Assembly: GCF_007859325.1 (NCBI RefSeq)
Contig: NZ_VOHK01000004.1
Location: 186,001-250,000, forward strand
Source of the DNA: Luteimonas marina
Lineage (GTDB): Bacteria; Pseudomonadota; Gammaproteobacteria; Xanthomonadales; Xanthomonadaceae
Reading direction: 5' to 3'
Length of the DNA: 64,000 nt
A program made the position numbers and the translations under genes. Below are positions 19,591 to 27,254 of this stretch, piece by piece. Each line of letters starts with the position of its first letter. The stretch's first letter is position 1. Under the pieces are notes generated by a model that searched no databases, was not told where the DNA came from, and saw nothing but the letters and a program-made list of their open reading frames with translations.

Positions 19591-19731
19591 CTACAGCACG
19601 TTGCAGGTGAACTGCAGCGTCAGCGAAGCGCCCGGTTGCAGCGTTCCCAGGACAAGGCCACCTGCGGACGTCAGCGCACCCACGGTAAGCCCGGAACCCG
19701 GGCACGCGCCCGCGGGTCCGCCGGCGACGTC
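19591..19731 (-). pseudogene. C-terminal remnant of a repeat-domain (DUF11-like) surface protein
   Basis: Reading the minus strand gives 46 codons before a TAG: a Gly/Ala/Ser/Thr-rich strand pattern with GLTVGALTSAGGLVLGTL then QPGASLTLQFTCNVL. This looks like the last beta-strand unit of DUF11/conserved-repeat cell-surface proteins, which end in such a Gly-to-Cys segment. An in-frame stop precedes it immediately, no start or signal is present, and nothing upstream extends the frame. It appears to be a decayed tail. The assignment is by pattern only. Confidence 0.35.
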
Positions 19732-19734
19732 TCA

Positions 19735-20119
19735 CCGGTAGAGTTCGAAAGGCGCTACGCGCAAAGCGGCCGGTGAGTGTCTATGAAACTCTGGGCGGTC
19801 CAGTCGAGCACGGCCGACTCATGAACAGAATCACGTTTTACGCCGATCTCCGTCACATTCTGACATATCCCGCCCCTCTTCTTGGGAAACACCCCCCAAC
19901 TTTGGGCGAGTGTTGACCATCCGGCCTGGCTGAAACCGTCGACCGGAGCCGAGGCCACGCCTTCGGAAACACCCCACCTGCGGGCGAGCGGTCCGCTCCT
20001 TCCGGGCACCCGGGCAACCCTTCTGCTGCCGGAATCCCCGTAGCTGGAACACGGATGCCGCTGGCAGGGGTCCCTTCCCTTCCCCGCGCCCGACGCAAGC
20101 AGCCTTCCGGGCTCACCGG
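19735..20119. other. Intergenic stretch without a convincing gene
   Basis: About 385 bp between the recQ-side remnant and the mntP leader. It is less GC-rich than its surroundings in its first half. Two related motifs, GGGAAACACCCCCCAACTTT and GGAAACACCCCACCT, both followed by GGGCGAG, occur near 19885 and 19970. Open frames on the minus strand have no recognisable domain. It may be eroded foreign DNA. Confidence 0.4.
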
Positions 20120-20125
20120 TACAAT
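20120..20125 (+). promoter_or_regulatory. Candidate -10 box of mntP
   Basis: TACAAT sits about 35 bp before the conserved start of the manganese riboswitch. No good -35 is visible at 17 bp, so the promoter may depend on an activator or on other contacts. Confidence 0.3.
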
Positions 20126-20136
20126 CACGACACGGG

Positions 20137-20276
20137 CCGCATCCACCGCGCCCGATACCCCTCTGGGGAGTAGCCTGCATCCGGATCTCCGGATGCCCTT
20201 CCGCCAACAGACCTGGCCTGAACCGGCCGTGGCGGAAGCGACCTGACGGTTGGCGAGACCATGGGCCATGCACGCG
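20137..20276 (+). ncRNA. yybP-ykoY manganese riboswitch
   Basis: The two invariant blocks of this class are present: CTCTGGGGAGTAGCC (20161-20175) and CCTGACGGTTGGCGAGACCA (20242-20261). Pairing arms lie between them (GCATCCGGATCTCCGGATGC and the GGCCGTGGCGG region). In known members Mn2+ bridges the two internal loops and turns on exporter expression. It lies directly upstream of mntP, the expected regulon member. There is no obvious T-run terminator before the start codon, so control of ribosome access is more likely than attenuation. Boundaries are approximate. Confidence 0.9.
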
Positions 20277-20339
20277 CTTCCCGCCGGGCGCGCGCATGGG
20301 CCTGTCGCGTCCCGATACCGGCCAGCCAGTCAGCCCCCC

Positions 20340-20903
20340 ATGCCCTTCCTGTCGATCCTCTTCCTCGGTCTCGCCATGTCCACCGACGCCTTCGCCGCGG
20401 CGATCGGCAAGGGGGCGGCGATGTCGCGTCCACGCTGGCCGGATGCACTGCGCACCGGGCTGGTCTTCGGCAGCGTCGAGGCGATCACGCCGGTCATCGG
20501 CTGGCTGCTCGGTTCGGTGGCCTCGCGCGCGATCGAGGACTGGGACCACTGGATCGCATTCGCGCTGCTGGCCCTGCTCGGGCTGCACATGATCTTCAAG
20601 GCGCTGCGCCAGGGCGAGGAGGCCACCGAAGCCGCGCCCGGGAACGGGCTCTGGTCGATCGCGGTGGCGGGCCTGGCCACCAGCATCGACGCGTTGGCGG
20701 TCGGCGTGGGCCTGGCCTTCGTGGACGTGAACATCCTCCTGGTTGCCGCGGTGATCGGCCTGTGCACCTTCACCATGGTGACCGCGGGCGTGATGGCGGG
20801 CCGCGCACTGGGCCAGCTGATCGGAAAGCGCGCGGAGATCGCCGGCGGCGTGATCCTGATCCTCGTCGGCGCGCTGATCGTCTACGAGCACGTCTTCGCA
20901 TGA
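20340..20903 (+). CDS. mntP: Manganese efflux pump MntP
   Basis: 187 residues with six predicted membrane helices. The two internally homologous halves each carry the family's aspartate motif: [16 protein letters not shown] near the N-terminus and [17 protein letters not shown] in the middle. These Asp residues are known to be important for Mn2+ export. The start at 20340 is set by family homology ([16 protein letters not shown]). An in-frame ATG at 20268, just after the riboswitch, would add 24 unconserved residues. The start has no strong SD. The riboswitch upstream confirms the manganese role. Confidence 0.95.
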   Translation: MPFLSILFLGLAMSTDAFAAAIGKGAAMSRPRWPDALRTGLVFGSVEAITPVIGWLLGSVASRAIEDWDHWIAFALLALLGLHMIFKALRQGEEATEAAPGNGLWSIAVAGLATSIDALAVGVGLAFVDVNILLVAAVIGLCTFTMVTAGVMAGRALGQLIGKRAEIAGGVILILVGALIVYEHVFA

Positions 20904-20918
20904 CCGCATCGCCGGAAA

Positions 20919-20952
20919 CCGTGATGGATTCGAACCGCACGCATCGGACTTT
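20919..20952. repeat. tRNA-Lys gene fragments
   Basis: CCGTGATGGATTCGAACC (20919-20936) is an exact 18-bp copy of 21043-21060, the T-arm/acceptor end of the tRNA-Lys gene. GCATCGGACTTT (20941-20952) is an exact 12-bp copy, in opposite orientation, of the D-arm/anticodon-arm segment (complement of 21077-21088). The fragments lie between mntP and the intact tRNA. Confidence 0.75.
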
Positions 20953-20995
20953 CCCGTCCACGTGGTTCCGGAACGCGCTGCGACGAAAGACCCGG

Positions 20996-21025
20996 AAACG
21001 AAAACACCCGGCCGAAGCCGGGTGT
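20996..21025 (-). terminator. Rho-independent terminator of tRNA-Lys
   Basis: On the minus strand, a 9-bp stem ACACCCGGC/GCCGGGTGT with a TTCG-type tetraloop (21004-21025) is followed by TTTTCGTTT. It sits 10 bp past the tRNA 3' end. Confidence 0.8.
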
Positions 21026-21035
21026 CCCGCAGAAC

Positions 21036-21111
21036 TGGTGGGCCGTGATGGATTCGAACCATCGACCAGCGGATTAAAAGTCCGATGCTCTACCGACTGA
21101 GCTAACGGCCC
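21036..21111 (-). tRNA. tRNA-Lys (anticodon TTT)
   Basis: 76 nt on the minus strand. The 7-bp acceptor GGGCCGT pairs with ACGGCCC, the discriminator is A, and the 3' CCA is encoded. The D-arm begins TAGCTCAGTCGG. The anticodon loop is CTTTTAA with anticodon TTT at positions 34-36. The T-loop reads TTCGAAT. All cloverleaf stems pair. Confidence 0.97.
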
Positions 21112-21167
21112 GAGGTCCCCCGGCCTTGCACCGGGGAAAGCCGGATGCGCATTCTATCGCATCGCCA

Positions 21168-21836
21168 TCAGGCCACGTAGCGCGTCGGGTCGGCGATTCC
21201 GGCCGCGACGAAGCCATCGGCGCGGAGCCTGCAGGCGTCGCAATGGCCGCAGGCGCGTCCGTCGGCATCGGCGCGGTAGCACGAGACGGTCGCGGCGAAA
21301 TCGACGCCCAGGCGCTGCCCTTCGCGCACGATGTCCGCCTTGCCCATGCGCAGCAGGGGCGCGTGCACGCGGATGCCCGCGCCTTCCACGCCGGCCCTGG
21401 TCGCGAGGTTGGCGAGGCGTTCGAATGCTTCGATGAACTCGGGGCGACAGTCGGGGTAGCCGGAATAGTCGACGGCGTTGACGCCGCAGAACAGGTCGTT
21501 CGCGCCCAGCACCTCGGCCCAGCCGAGCGCGAGCGACAGCATGATGCTGTTGCGCGCGGGCACGTAGGTCACGGGGATGCCGGGGCCGCCGGCCTCGGGC
21601 ACGTCGATGTCGTCGGTGAGCGCGGAGCCGCCGAACGCGCGCAGGTCGACCTGCACGGTCTTGTGCTCGAGCGCGCCCAGCGTCCGCGAGACGCGGTCGG
21701 CGGCCTCCAGCTCGGAGGTGTGGCGCTGGCCGTAGCTCACGCTCAGCGCATGTACCGCAAAGCCCTGCTCGCGCGCGATCGCGAGGACGACAGCGGAATC
21801 CATGCCGCCGGAGACGAGGACGACTGCTTTTTTCAT
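21168..21836 (-). CDS. queC: 7-cyano-7-deazaguanine (preQ0) synthase QueC
   Basis: 222 residues. The N-terminal PP-loop SGGMDS binds ATP. The zinc site is formed by Cys residues near the C-terminus ([20 protein letters not shown]). [17 protein letters not shown] and [18 protein letters not shown] are family blocks. It converts 7-carboxy-7-deazaguanine and ammonia to preQ0 for queuosine biosynthesis. queE, which makes the substrate, is immediately upstream in the same direction. The ATG at 21836 has no SD: the leader directly before it is a 7-bp tandem repeat (21839-21901). Confidence 0.95.
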   Translation of the reverse strand: MKKAVVLVSGGMDSAVVLAIAREQGFAVHALSVSYGQRHTSELEAADRVSRTLGALEHKTVQVDLRAFGGSALTDDIDVPEAGGPGIPVTYVPARNSIMLSLALGWAEVLGANDLFCGVNAVDYSGYPDCRPEFIEAFERLANLATRAGVEGAGIRVHAPLLRMGKADIVREGQRLGVDFAATVSCYRADADGRACGHCDACRLRADGFVAAGIADPTRYVA

Positions 21837-21838
21837 GG

Positions 21839-21951
21839 GATTCGTGATTCGTGATTCGTGATTCGTGATTGGTGATTCGTGATTCGTGATTGGTGATTCG
21901 GGAAAGCAACGACTCCTGCCTTTCCGAACCACCAATCACCAATCACCAATT
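21839..21951. repeat. Heptamer-arm hairpin, unit GATTCGT/GATTGGT
   Basis: The left arm, 21839-21901, is nine 7-bp units: GATTCGT x4, GATTGGT, GATTCGT x2, GATTGGT, GATTCGG. The right arm, 21920-21951, carries ACCAATC-ACCAATC-ACCAATT. The inner stem GATTGGTGATTCGGGAAAG pairs with CTTTCCGAACCACCAATC around a 13-nt loop. The element fills the whole queE-queC gap and ends two bases before the queC start codon. Confidence 0.9.
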
Positions 21952-21960
21952 ACGGCTTCC

Positions 21961-22641
21961 CTAGCGCCCGGGCTCGTCGTTCCACAGCAGCTTGTGCAGC
22001 TGCATCTGGAACTTGACCGGCAGGCGGTCGGCGACGATCCAGTCGGCCAGGTCGGTCGGCGACAGCTCCGACTTGCTCGGCGAGAACAGCACGTCGCAGC
22101 GCGCGTGCAGCGCGCGCGCGTGCACCACCTCGCGCGCCCATTCGTAGTCGGCGCGGCTGCAGACGACGAACTTGACCTGGTCGTGCGGGGTCAGCAGCGG
22201 GATGTTCTCCCAGCGGTTGCGCGCGACCTCGCCGGAGGCCGGGGTCTTGACGTCGAGCACGCGCGAGACGCGCGCATCGACTCCTGCGATGTCGATCGCC
22301 CCGGAGGTTTCCAGCGAGACGACATGGCCGGCATCGCACAGGCGCGAGAGCAGGCCGAGGCAGCGCTTCTGCGCCAGCGGTTCGCCGCCGGTCACGCAGA
22401 CGTGGCGCACGCCGTGCCTGGCCACTTCGGCGAGGATGCCGTCGATGCTCCACCATTCGCCACCGTGGAAGGCGTAGGTGGTGTCGCAGTAGCCGCAGCG
22501 CAGCGGGCAGCCGGTCAGGCGCACGAACACGGTCGGCCAGCCCGCGTCGCGGGCTTCGCCCTGCAGCGAGAGGAAGATTTCGGTGATCCTGAGCCGATCC
22601 GCCGTCGATGCGGCGGTCGCATCGGGCGCGACGGCGTGCAC
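21961..22641 (-). CDS. queE: 7-carboxy-7-deazaguanine synthase QueE
   Basis: 226 residues from a GTG at 22641. The radical SAM cluster motif is CPLRCGYC (Cx3Cx2C). TEIFLSLQGEA at the N-terminus and VTGGEPL are family signatures. It rearranges CPH4 to CDG in the queuosine pathway, feeding QueC. It begins 8 bp after the cpoB stop, so it is read through from the tol-pal cluster. An ATG start is not available near the conserved N-terminus. Confidence 0.95.
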   Translation of the reverse strand: MHAVAPDATAASTADRLRITEIFLSLQGEARDAGWPTVFVRLTGCPLRCGYCDTTYAFHGGEWWSIDGILAEVARHGVRHVCVTGGEPLAQKRCLGLLSRLCDAGHVVSLETSGAIDIAGVDARVSRVLDVKTPASGEVARNRWENIPLLTPHDQVKFVVCSRADYEWAREVVHARALHARCDVLFSPSKSELSPTDLADWIVADRLPVKFQMQLHKLLWNDEPGR

Positions 22642-22649
22642 GTGGATGC

Positions 22650-23465
22650 CTAGCGCGTCACGCGCGCAAGCTGGATCGCATGCAGGCGATCCTCGGCGGT
22701 GCGCGCCGCGTCGGTGCCGGGGAACTGCGATGCGACCTTCGACAGGGTCGCCTCGGCGCCGTCGAGGTCGCGCAGGCCGTACTGCGACAGGCCGACCTTG
22801 AGCAGGGCGCCCGGGGTCTTGTCGTGGGTAGGGTAGCGCTCGATCAGCGCCTGGAACTGCTCGCGCGCGAGTTCGTAGTTCTGGGTGACGTAGTAGCTCT
22901 CGCCCAGCCAGTAGCGCGCGTTCGGCGCGTAGACGCCTTCGGGATGCGCCTGCAGGAAGCCTTGGAACAACTGCGCCGACTCCGCGTAGCGGCCGCCCTT
23001 GAGCGCGTCGAAGGCGGTTTCATAGGCGCCGCGCTCGTCGGCGCTGTTGGCCAGCAGGCCGGGATCACCATGGACCGACGGCTGCGTGTCGCGGGGCGCG
23101 GGCGTCGTCGCGGCAGGCGCCGTCGAGGACGTGGCCGGGACTTCTCCGATCGCCGGCGGCAGCGTGCCGCCGCCCTCGATCCGGTTCAGGCGGCCGTCGA
23201 GGTCGAGGTACTGGCTGCGGCTGGTCGACTTGAGCTGCTCGTTCTGCTGCTGCAGTTCCTCGATCTGCGAACGCAGCGCCTGCACTTCCGAACGCAGCTG
23301 GGTCAGCTGGTTGAGCAGGTCGACGTTGCCCTGGTTGTCCGCGGCGCGCTGTTCGAGCACGGCCACGCGATCGGCCAGACTGGCGCGCTGCGCCTGCGCC
23401 GGCACGGCGGCGAAGAGGCACGTGGCGACGGCGAGCGGCAGCAGGAACGGACGATACGGGCGCAT
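22650..23465 (-). CDS. cpoB: Cell division coordinator CpoB (YbgF)
   Basis: 271 residues. A signal peptide ends at PAQAQ (about residue 25). An N-terminal coiled coil follows (VAVLEQRAADNQGNVDLLNQ onward, with heptad QQQNEQL), then a Pro/Thr-rich linker and three TPR-like units (AYETAFDALKGGRYAESAQLF, ARYWLGESYY, GALLKVGLSQYGL). It sits in the periplasm and couples PBP1B activity to Tol-mediated outer-membrane constriction; mrcB is also in this window. It is downstream of pal, with the 23475-23538 hairpin in between. Confidence 0.93.
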   Translation of the reverse strand: MRPYRPFLLPLAVATCLFAAVPAQAQRASLADRVAVLEQRAADNQGNVDLLNQLTQLRSEVQALRSQIEELQQQNEQLKSTSRSQYLDLDGRLNRIEGGGTLPPAIGEVPATSSTAPAATTPAPRDTQPSVHGDPGLLANSADERGAYETAFDALKGGRYAESAQLFQGFLQAHPEGVYAPNARYWLGESYYVTQNYELAREQFQALIERYPTHDKTPGALLKVGLSQYGLRDLDGAEATLSKVASQFPGTDAARTAEDRLHAIQLARVTR

Positions 23466-23474
23466 CTTGATTCT

Positions 23475-23538
23475 TGGGTGGGTGGTGGGTGGCGGGTAGT
23501 TGGTGGCCGGACTGCGAACCACCAACTACCCACTCGCC
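23475..23538. repeat. Heptamer-arm hairpin, unit GGTGGGT-like
   Basis: The left arm reads in 7-bp steps: GGGTGGG-TGGTGGG-TGGCGGG-TAGTTGG-TGGCCGG. The right arm AACCACC-AACTACC-CACTCGC is complementary, with the perfect core GGTAGTTGGTGG/CCACCAACTACC. It occupies the pal-cpoB gap. Confidence 0.8.
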
Positions 23539-23545
23539 TTGCCGC

Positions 23546-24073
23546 TTACTTCGCCGTGTAGACGATCTCGACGCGGCGGTTGCGGGCCCAGCAGTCCTCG
23601 CTGGACTCGGTGCAGGTCGGGCGCTCCTCGCCGTAGCTGACCACGGTCAACTGGGCGCCGGAACCACCGTTGGCCTGCAGGGCCGACGACACGGCATTGC
23701 CGCGGCGCTCACCCAGGCCGAGGTTGTACTCGCGGCTGCCGCGCTCGTCGGCGTTGCCTTCGAGCGTGATGCGGGACGACGGGCGGTCGCGCAGGTACTT
23801 GGCGTGGCAGGACATCGCGGCCTGGAACTCGGGACGCAGCGCGTCCTGGTCGAGGTCGAAGTACACCACGCGCTGGCGCAGGCAGGCGTCGGTGTCGAGG
23901 TCGGACGGGCCATACGCGCCCGGCGTGGTCGGACCGGGGTCGGTCACGCCACCGGTGGACGGGCCGGTCTCGGGCGGGGTTTCCTTGACCTTCTTCGAAC
24001 AGGCGGCGGCAGCCACGCACATCAGCGCGATCAGCAGCACCTTGCCAACCACGGCGGTCTTGTTGGTATTCAT
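23546..24073 (-). CDS. pal: Peptidoglycan-associated lipoprotein Pal
   Basis: 175 residues. The lipoprotein signal ends at AAAC-SKK (Cys25). A Pro/Gly/Thr linker leads to the OmpA-like domain (about 65-173) with VVYFDLDQDALRPE, GNADERGSREYNLGLGERRGNAV and a C-terminal NRRVEIVY. It anchors the outer membrane to peptidoglycan and binds TolB. The 62-bp gap to tolB holds nothing notable. Confidence 0.96.
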   Translation of the reverse strand: MNTNKTAVVGKVLLIALMCVAAAACSKKVKETPPETGPSTGGVTDPGPTTPGAYGPSDLDTDACLRQRVVYFDLDQDALRPEFQAAMSCHAKYLRDRPSSRITLEGNADERGSREYNLGLGERRGNAVSSALQANGGSGAQLTVVSYGEERPTCTESSEDCWARNRRVEIVYTAK

Positions 24074-24135
24074 CTCGTCGATCCTCGGGCGTTGAAACGG
24101 ACGTTCAGGTTGATGGACTGGCTGTGCAGATCATG

Positions 24136-25455
24136 TCAGCGCTGGGAACGGTAAGGACCCCAGGCCGGTTCGCGCACGTCGCCGTCCGCGAGGACGAGGC
24201 GCTGACGGACGCGACCATCGGCCGAAACAGCATACAGGACGCCCCTGCGTCCTTCACGCGCCGCATACAGGATCATGCTGGCATTGGGGGCGAAGCTCGG
24301 CGATTCGTCCAGAGAACCGGGGGAAATCGTCGACCAGCGGGGCGAGCCCATGCTGCGGTCCATCACCGCGATCCGGTAGGTGTTGCCCGAGCCCTGGGCC
24401 ACGGCGATCTTCTGGCCGTCCCAGGAAATGCTCGGGTCGGCGTTGTAGCTGCCCTCGAACGTGACCCGGGTGGCGCCGCCGCCCGAGGCCGGCGCCTGGT
24501 AGACCTGCGGGCGGCCGCCGCGGTCGGAGGTGAAGTAGAGGCTGTTGCCGTCCGGGCTCCATACCGGGGAGGTGTCGATGCCGAACTGGTTGGTGATCTG
24601 GGTCAGCGCCTTGCTGCCGAGGTTCATCACGTAGATCTCGGGATTGCCGCTGCGCGAGAGCGTCAGCGCCAGCCGGCTGCCGTCGGGCGAAAACGCCGGG
24701 CCGCTGTTGATGCCGCGGAAGCTGGAGACCAGTTCGCGGCCGCCGGTGGTGATGTCCTGGACGTAGATCGAGGAATTGCCACGCTCGAAGCTGACATAGG
24801 CCAGCTTGCGGCCGTCCGGGCTCCAGGCCGGGGACAGCAGCGGCTCGTTCGAGCGCACCACCGTCTGCGGGTTGTAGCCGTCGGCGTCGGCGACCATCAG
24901 CGCGTAGCGGCTGCCGGAACCGGTGCCGGTCGCGGTGACGTAGGCGATGCGGGTCCAGAAGGCGCCGCGCACGCCCAGGATCTTCTCGTAGATCGCGTCG
25001 GCCATCTGGTGGGCGACGTCGCGCATGGCGTTGGCGCGCGCGGTCATCGCCAGCCCGAGCAGGCGCTGCTGCTTGGCGACGTCGAACAGTTCGTACTCGA
25101 CCCGGTAGCTGCCCTCGGCCGCATCGACCACGCGGCCAATGACGAGGAAGTCCTGGCGCAGCGCGCGCCATGCCGGGTAGTCGACCTCGGCGCCGGTGGT
25201 CGGGCGGCTGACCATGTCGCGCTCGGGCAGGGTGCGGAACTGGCCGGAGCGTTCGAGGTCGGCGCGCACCACCGATGCGACGTCGGTCTGCGGCGCAGCG
25301 GCGGAGCCCTGGTAGGGCATCGGTACGACCGCGATCGGCAGCGCCGAAGCGTTGCCGCCGATGATATCGATCTCCAGTCCCTGCTGCTGCGCGGCCGCGG
25401 CGAACGGCAGCAGCAGCGCGAGCACGGCGAGCATCCAGCGTTTGGCGAAAGTCAT
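24136..25455 (-). CDS. tolB: Tol-Pal system beta-propeller protein TolB
   Basis: 439 residues. The signal peptide ends at FAAAAQ. An N-terminal domain (about 25-160) precedes a six-bladed WD40/PD40-type propeller with repeated blades such as PAWSPDGRKLAYVSF, PAFSPDGSRLALTLS, PVWSPDGNSLYFTS and PSISWDGQKIAV. It is a periplasmic partner of Pal and TolA. The ATG at 25455 gives a canonical signal. The gap to tolA (375 bp) is unusually long for this operon and is filled with palindromes. Confidence 0.96.
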   Translation of the reverse strand: MTFAKRWMLAVLALLLPFAAAAQQQGLEIDIIGGNASALPIAVVPMPYQGSAAAPQTDVASVVRADLERSGQFRTLPERDMVSRPTTGAEVDYPAWRALRQDFLVIGRVVDAAEGSYRVEYELFDVAKQQRLLGLAMTARANAMRDVAHQMADAIYEKILGVRGAFWTRIAYVTATGTGSGSRYALMVADADGYNPQTVVRSNEPLLSPAWSPDGRKLAYVSFERGNSSIYVQDITTGGRELVSSFRGINSGPAFSPDGSRLALTLSRSGNPEIYVMNLGSKALTQITNQFGIDTSPVWSPDGNSLYFTSDRGGRPQVYQAPASGGGATRVTFEGSYNADPSISWDGQKIAVAQGSGNTYRIAVMDRSMGSPRWSTISPGSLDESPSFAPNASMILYAAREGRRGVLYAVSADGRVRQRLVLADGDVREPAWGPYRSQR

Positions 25456-25583
25456 CGGAGGTTCCTGGAACGGGTTGGATTGGGGCGGCGACAGCTTGGC
25501 GTCGAATCGTCGCGGGAAGATGAACGGCGGCGGACTTGGCGGGCGCCGGGCACGAGTGAAGGTCAAGTCAACACCTCAACACC

Positions 25584-25798
25584 CGTCATCCCCGCGAAGG
25601 CGGGGATCCAGCGTCTTCGGGCCTCTGACGGGCTTGGCTCCCTGTCATTTCGACCGCAGGGAGAAATCCGGTCTCCGCTGCAGGTGAAAGGAGGATTTCT
25701 CCCTGCGGTCGAAATGACAGGTTTTTTTCGGGCTGCTCCCTCACCCCGGAGAAGAACCTTCTTAAAGACGCTGGGTCCCCGCCTTCGCGGGGATGACG
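25584..25798. repeat. Nested palindromic repeats between tolA and tolB
   Basis: The outer pair is GTCATCCCCGCGAAGGCGGG (25585) and CCCCGCCTTCGCGGGGATGAC (ending about 25797). Inside is a second, different palindrome, 25641-25720: CTGTCATTTCGACCGCAGGG with CCCTGCGGTCGAAATGACAG, followed on the plus strand by GTTTTTTT. No gene is seen in the 375-bp gap. It may weaken read-through from tolA to tolB. Confidence 0.85.
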
Positions 25799-25830
25799 GG
25801 GGATGCGAGGGATCGCGGTCCGGGATCCGG

Positions 25831-26808
25831 TTAGCGGTCCTGCGCGGTGAAGTTGAGGATCAGCGTCCGCTGGAACACCGATTCGAAGCCGGCGTACGGC
25901 AGCGGCTGCGCCTTGAGCACCGCCGCCTCGACCGAACGCCGGCCGAGTTCGTCGTAGGGACAGGAAGGATCGACCTCGGCCGACACCACCTCGCCGCCCG
26001 GGATCTGGCGGATGACGATCCGGCAACGCTGGCCGATCGGCACGGTTTCCGGCCGCGTCCAGTTGCGCAGGATCGCTTCCTGCAGCGCCGCGGCGTAGCG
26101 CGCCGCGAGTCCGGTATCGACGCCCTGGTTGCCCGGCGGCGGCGGCGCCGACGCGGCCGCCTGCTGCGATGCCTGCCGCGCCTCGCGGTCGGCGATCTGC
26201 TGCAGCCGCTCCTGCGCCCGGCGCTGCTCGCTCTCGAGCTTCTCGCGCTCGGCGCGGATCTTCTCGAGCTGCTGTTGCTGCAGCCGGCGCTTCTGCTCGG
26301 CCTCTTCCTGCTTCTTACGTTCGGTCAGGTCGATCTGCTCCTGCCGGCGCTTCTCCTCCTGCTCGCGCTCCACGCGCGCGCGCTCGGCCTCGGCGTCGCG
26401 GCGCACTTCCTCCTGGTCGACCGGGGCAGGTTCGGGCACGCGCTCCTGCGGCGTCGGCTGCTGTTCGACCGGCGCCTCCTGCGGCACCGGCTCGGGGATC
26501 GGCTGCGGCGGTGGCGCGACGTCCTCCACCACGGGTTCGGGCAGCGGCGGCACGATCGGCTCGGGCAAGGGCTCGGGTTCGATCGCCAGCGCGCGCTCGA
26601 CCGCACGCTGGTCGCTGCTGGACACGTCCAGCACCGCTTCCATCGACGGCGCGCCGGCCACGCTGATGCGGTCCGGGTCCCAGCTCAGCAGCGGCGACAG
26701 CAGCAGGATCGCCACCACCAGCAGGTGCACGCCGACGGCCCAGGCCAGCGCGCGGCCCAGGCCTTCGTCCTGCGGCGCGGCAGGACGCTGGAAGGCTTCA
26801 GCGTGCAT
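25831..26808 (-). CDS. tolA: Tol-Pal energising protein TolA
   Basis: 325 residues. One N-terminal membrane span (about 20-40, ALAWAVGVHLLVVAILLLSP), then a Pro/Glu-rich segment (PEPLPEPIVPPLPEP). A long charged coiled coil of Glu/Arg/Gln follows (about 130-215), and a C-terminal TolA/TonB-like domain (about 230-325; YAAALQEAILRNWTRPE, two Cys in CRI and SCPYDE). It transmits proton-motive energy from TolQR to TolB-Pal. Its start overlaps tolR by 11 bp. Confidence 0.95.
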   Translation of the reverse strand: MHAEAFQRPAAPQDEGLGRALAWAVGVHLLVVAILLLSPLLSWDPDRISVAGAPSMEAVLDVSSSDQRAVERALAIEPEPLPEPIVPPLPEPVVEDVAPPPQPIPEPVPQEAPVEQQPTPQERVPEPAPVDQEEVRRDAEAERARVEREQEEKRRQEQIDLTERKKQEEAEQKRRLQQQQLEKIRAEREKLESEQRRAQERLQQIADREARQASQQAAASAPPPPGNQGVDTGLAARYAAALQEAILRNWTRPETVPIGQRCRIVIRQIPGGEVVSAEVDPSCPYDELGRRSVEAAVLKAQPLPYAGFESVFQRTLILNFTAQDR

Positions 26809-27241
26809 TGCTCCCCGAATCCGTCAGGAGGCTGACGTTGCTGACGTTCGCGGCGCGCAGGACGTCCATCGCGTCGAGCACGTTCTGGTAGGGCGCGTCG
26901 CCCTGCGCGGCGACCATCACGCGGAAATCGTTGCCCTGCTGCGCGCGGATCGGCGCCAGCAGCGTTTCCATCTGCGCGGTGTCGATCACGCGCGGCCGCT
27001 CGTCGCCGGGCAGCTTCAGCCCCAGCCGCCCATCCGGATAGGCGATGACGATCACCGGGTCCTGGCGATCCTGGGTGGCGCGCGCCTGCGACGAGGGCAG
27101 CTTGACGTCCACGCTCAGCGTCAGCAGCGGCGCGGTCACCATGAAGATGATCAGCAGCACCAGCATCACGTCGATGTAGGGCACGACGTTGATCTCGGAC
27201 TTCAGCTTGCGCCGCTTGCGGTGGATGATGCCTCCGGCCAT
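26798..27241 (-). CDS. tolR: Tol-Pal proton channel subunit TolR
   Basis: 147 residues of the ExbD/TolR family. Basic N-terminus, SEINVVPYIDVMLVLLIIF membrane span with the conserved Asp (in YIDVM) that carries protons, then a periplasmic domain. It forms the stator with TolQ. It starts 13 bp after tolQ and overlaps tolA. Confidence 0.96.
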   Translation of the reverse strand: MAGGIIHRKRRKLKSEINVVPYIDVMLVLLIIFMVTAPLLTLSVDVKLPSSQARATQDRQDPVIVIAYPDGRLGLKLPGDERPRVIDTAQMETLLAPIRAQQGNDFRVMVAAQGDAPYQNVLDAMDVLRAANVSNVSLLTDSGSNAR

Positions 27242-27254
27242 CGGAATCCCCCGC

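Noticed and set aside
19755-21062. 435-codon minus-strand frame over the mntP leader and gene
   Set aside because: It overlaps the riboswitch, mntP and the tRNA gene. No domain is visible.
21839-21951. Possible CRISPR array
   Set aside because: Units are 7 bp and contiguous without spacers; there is no cas gene.
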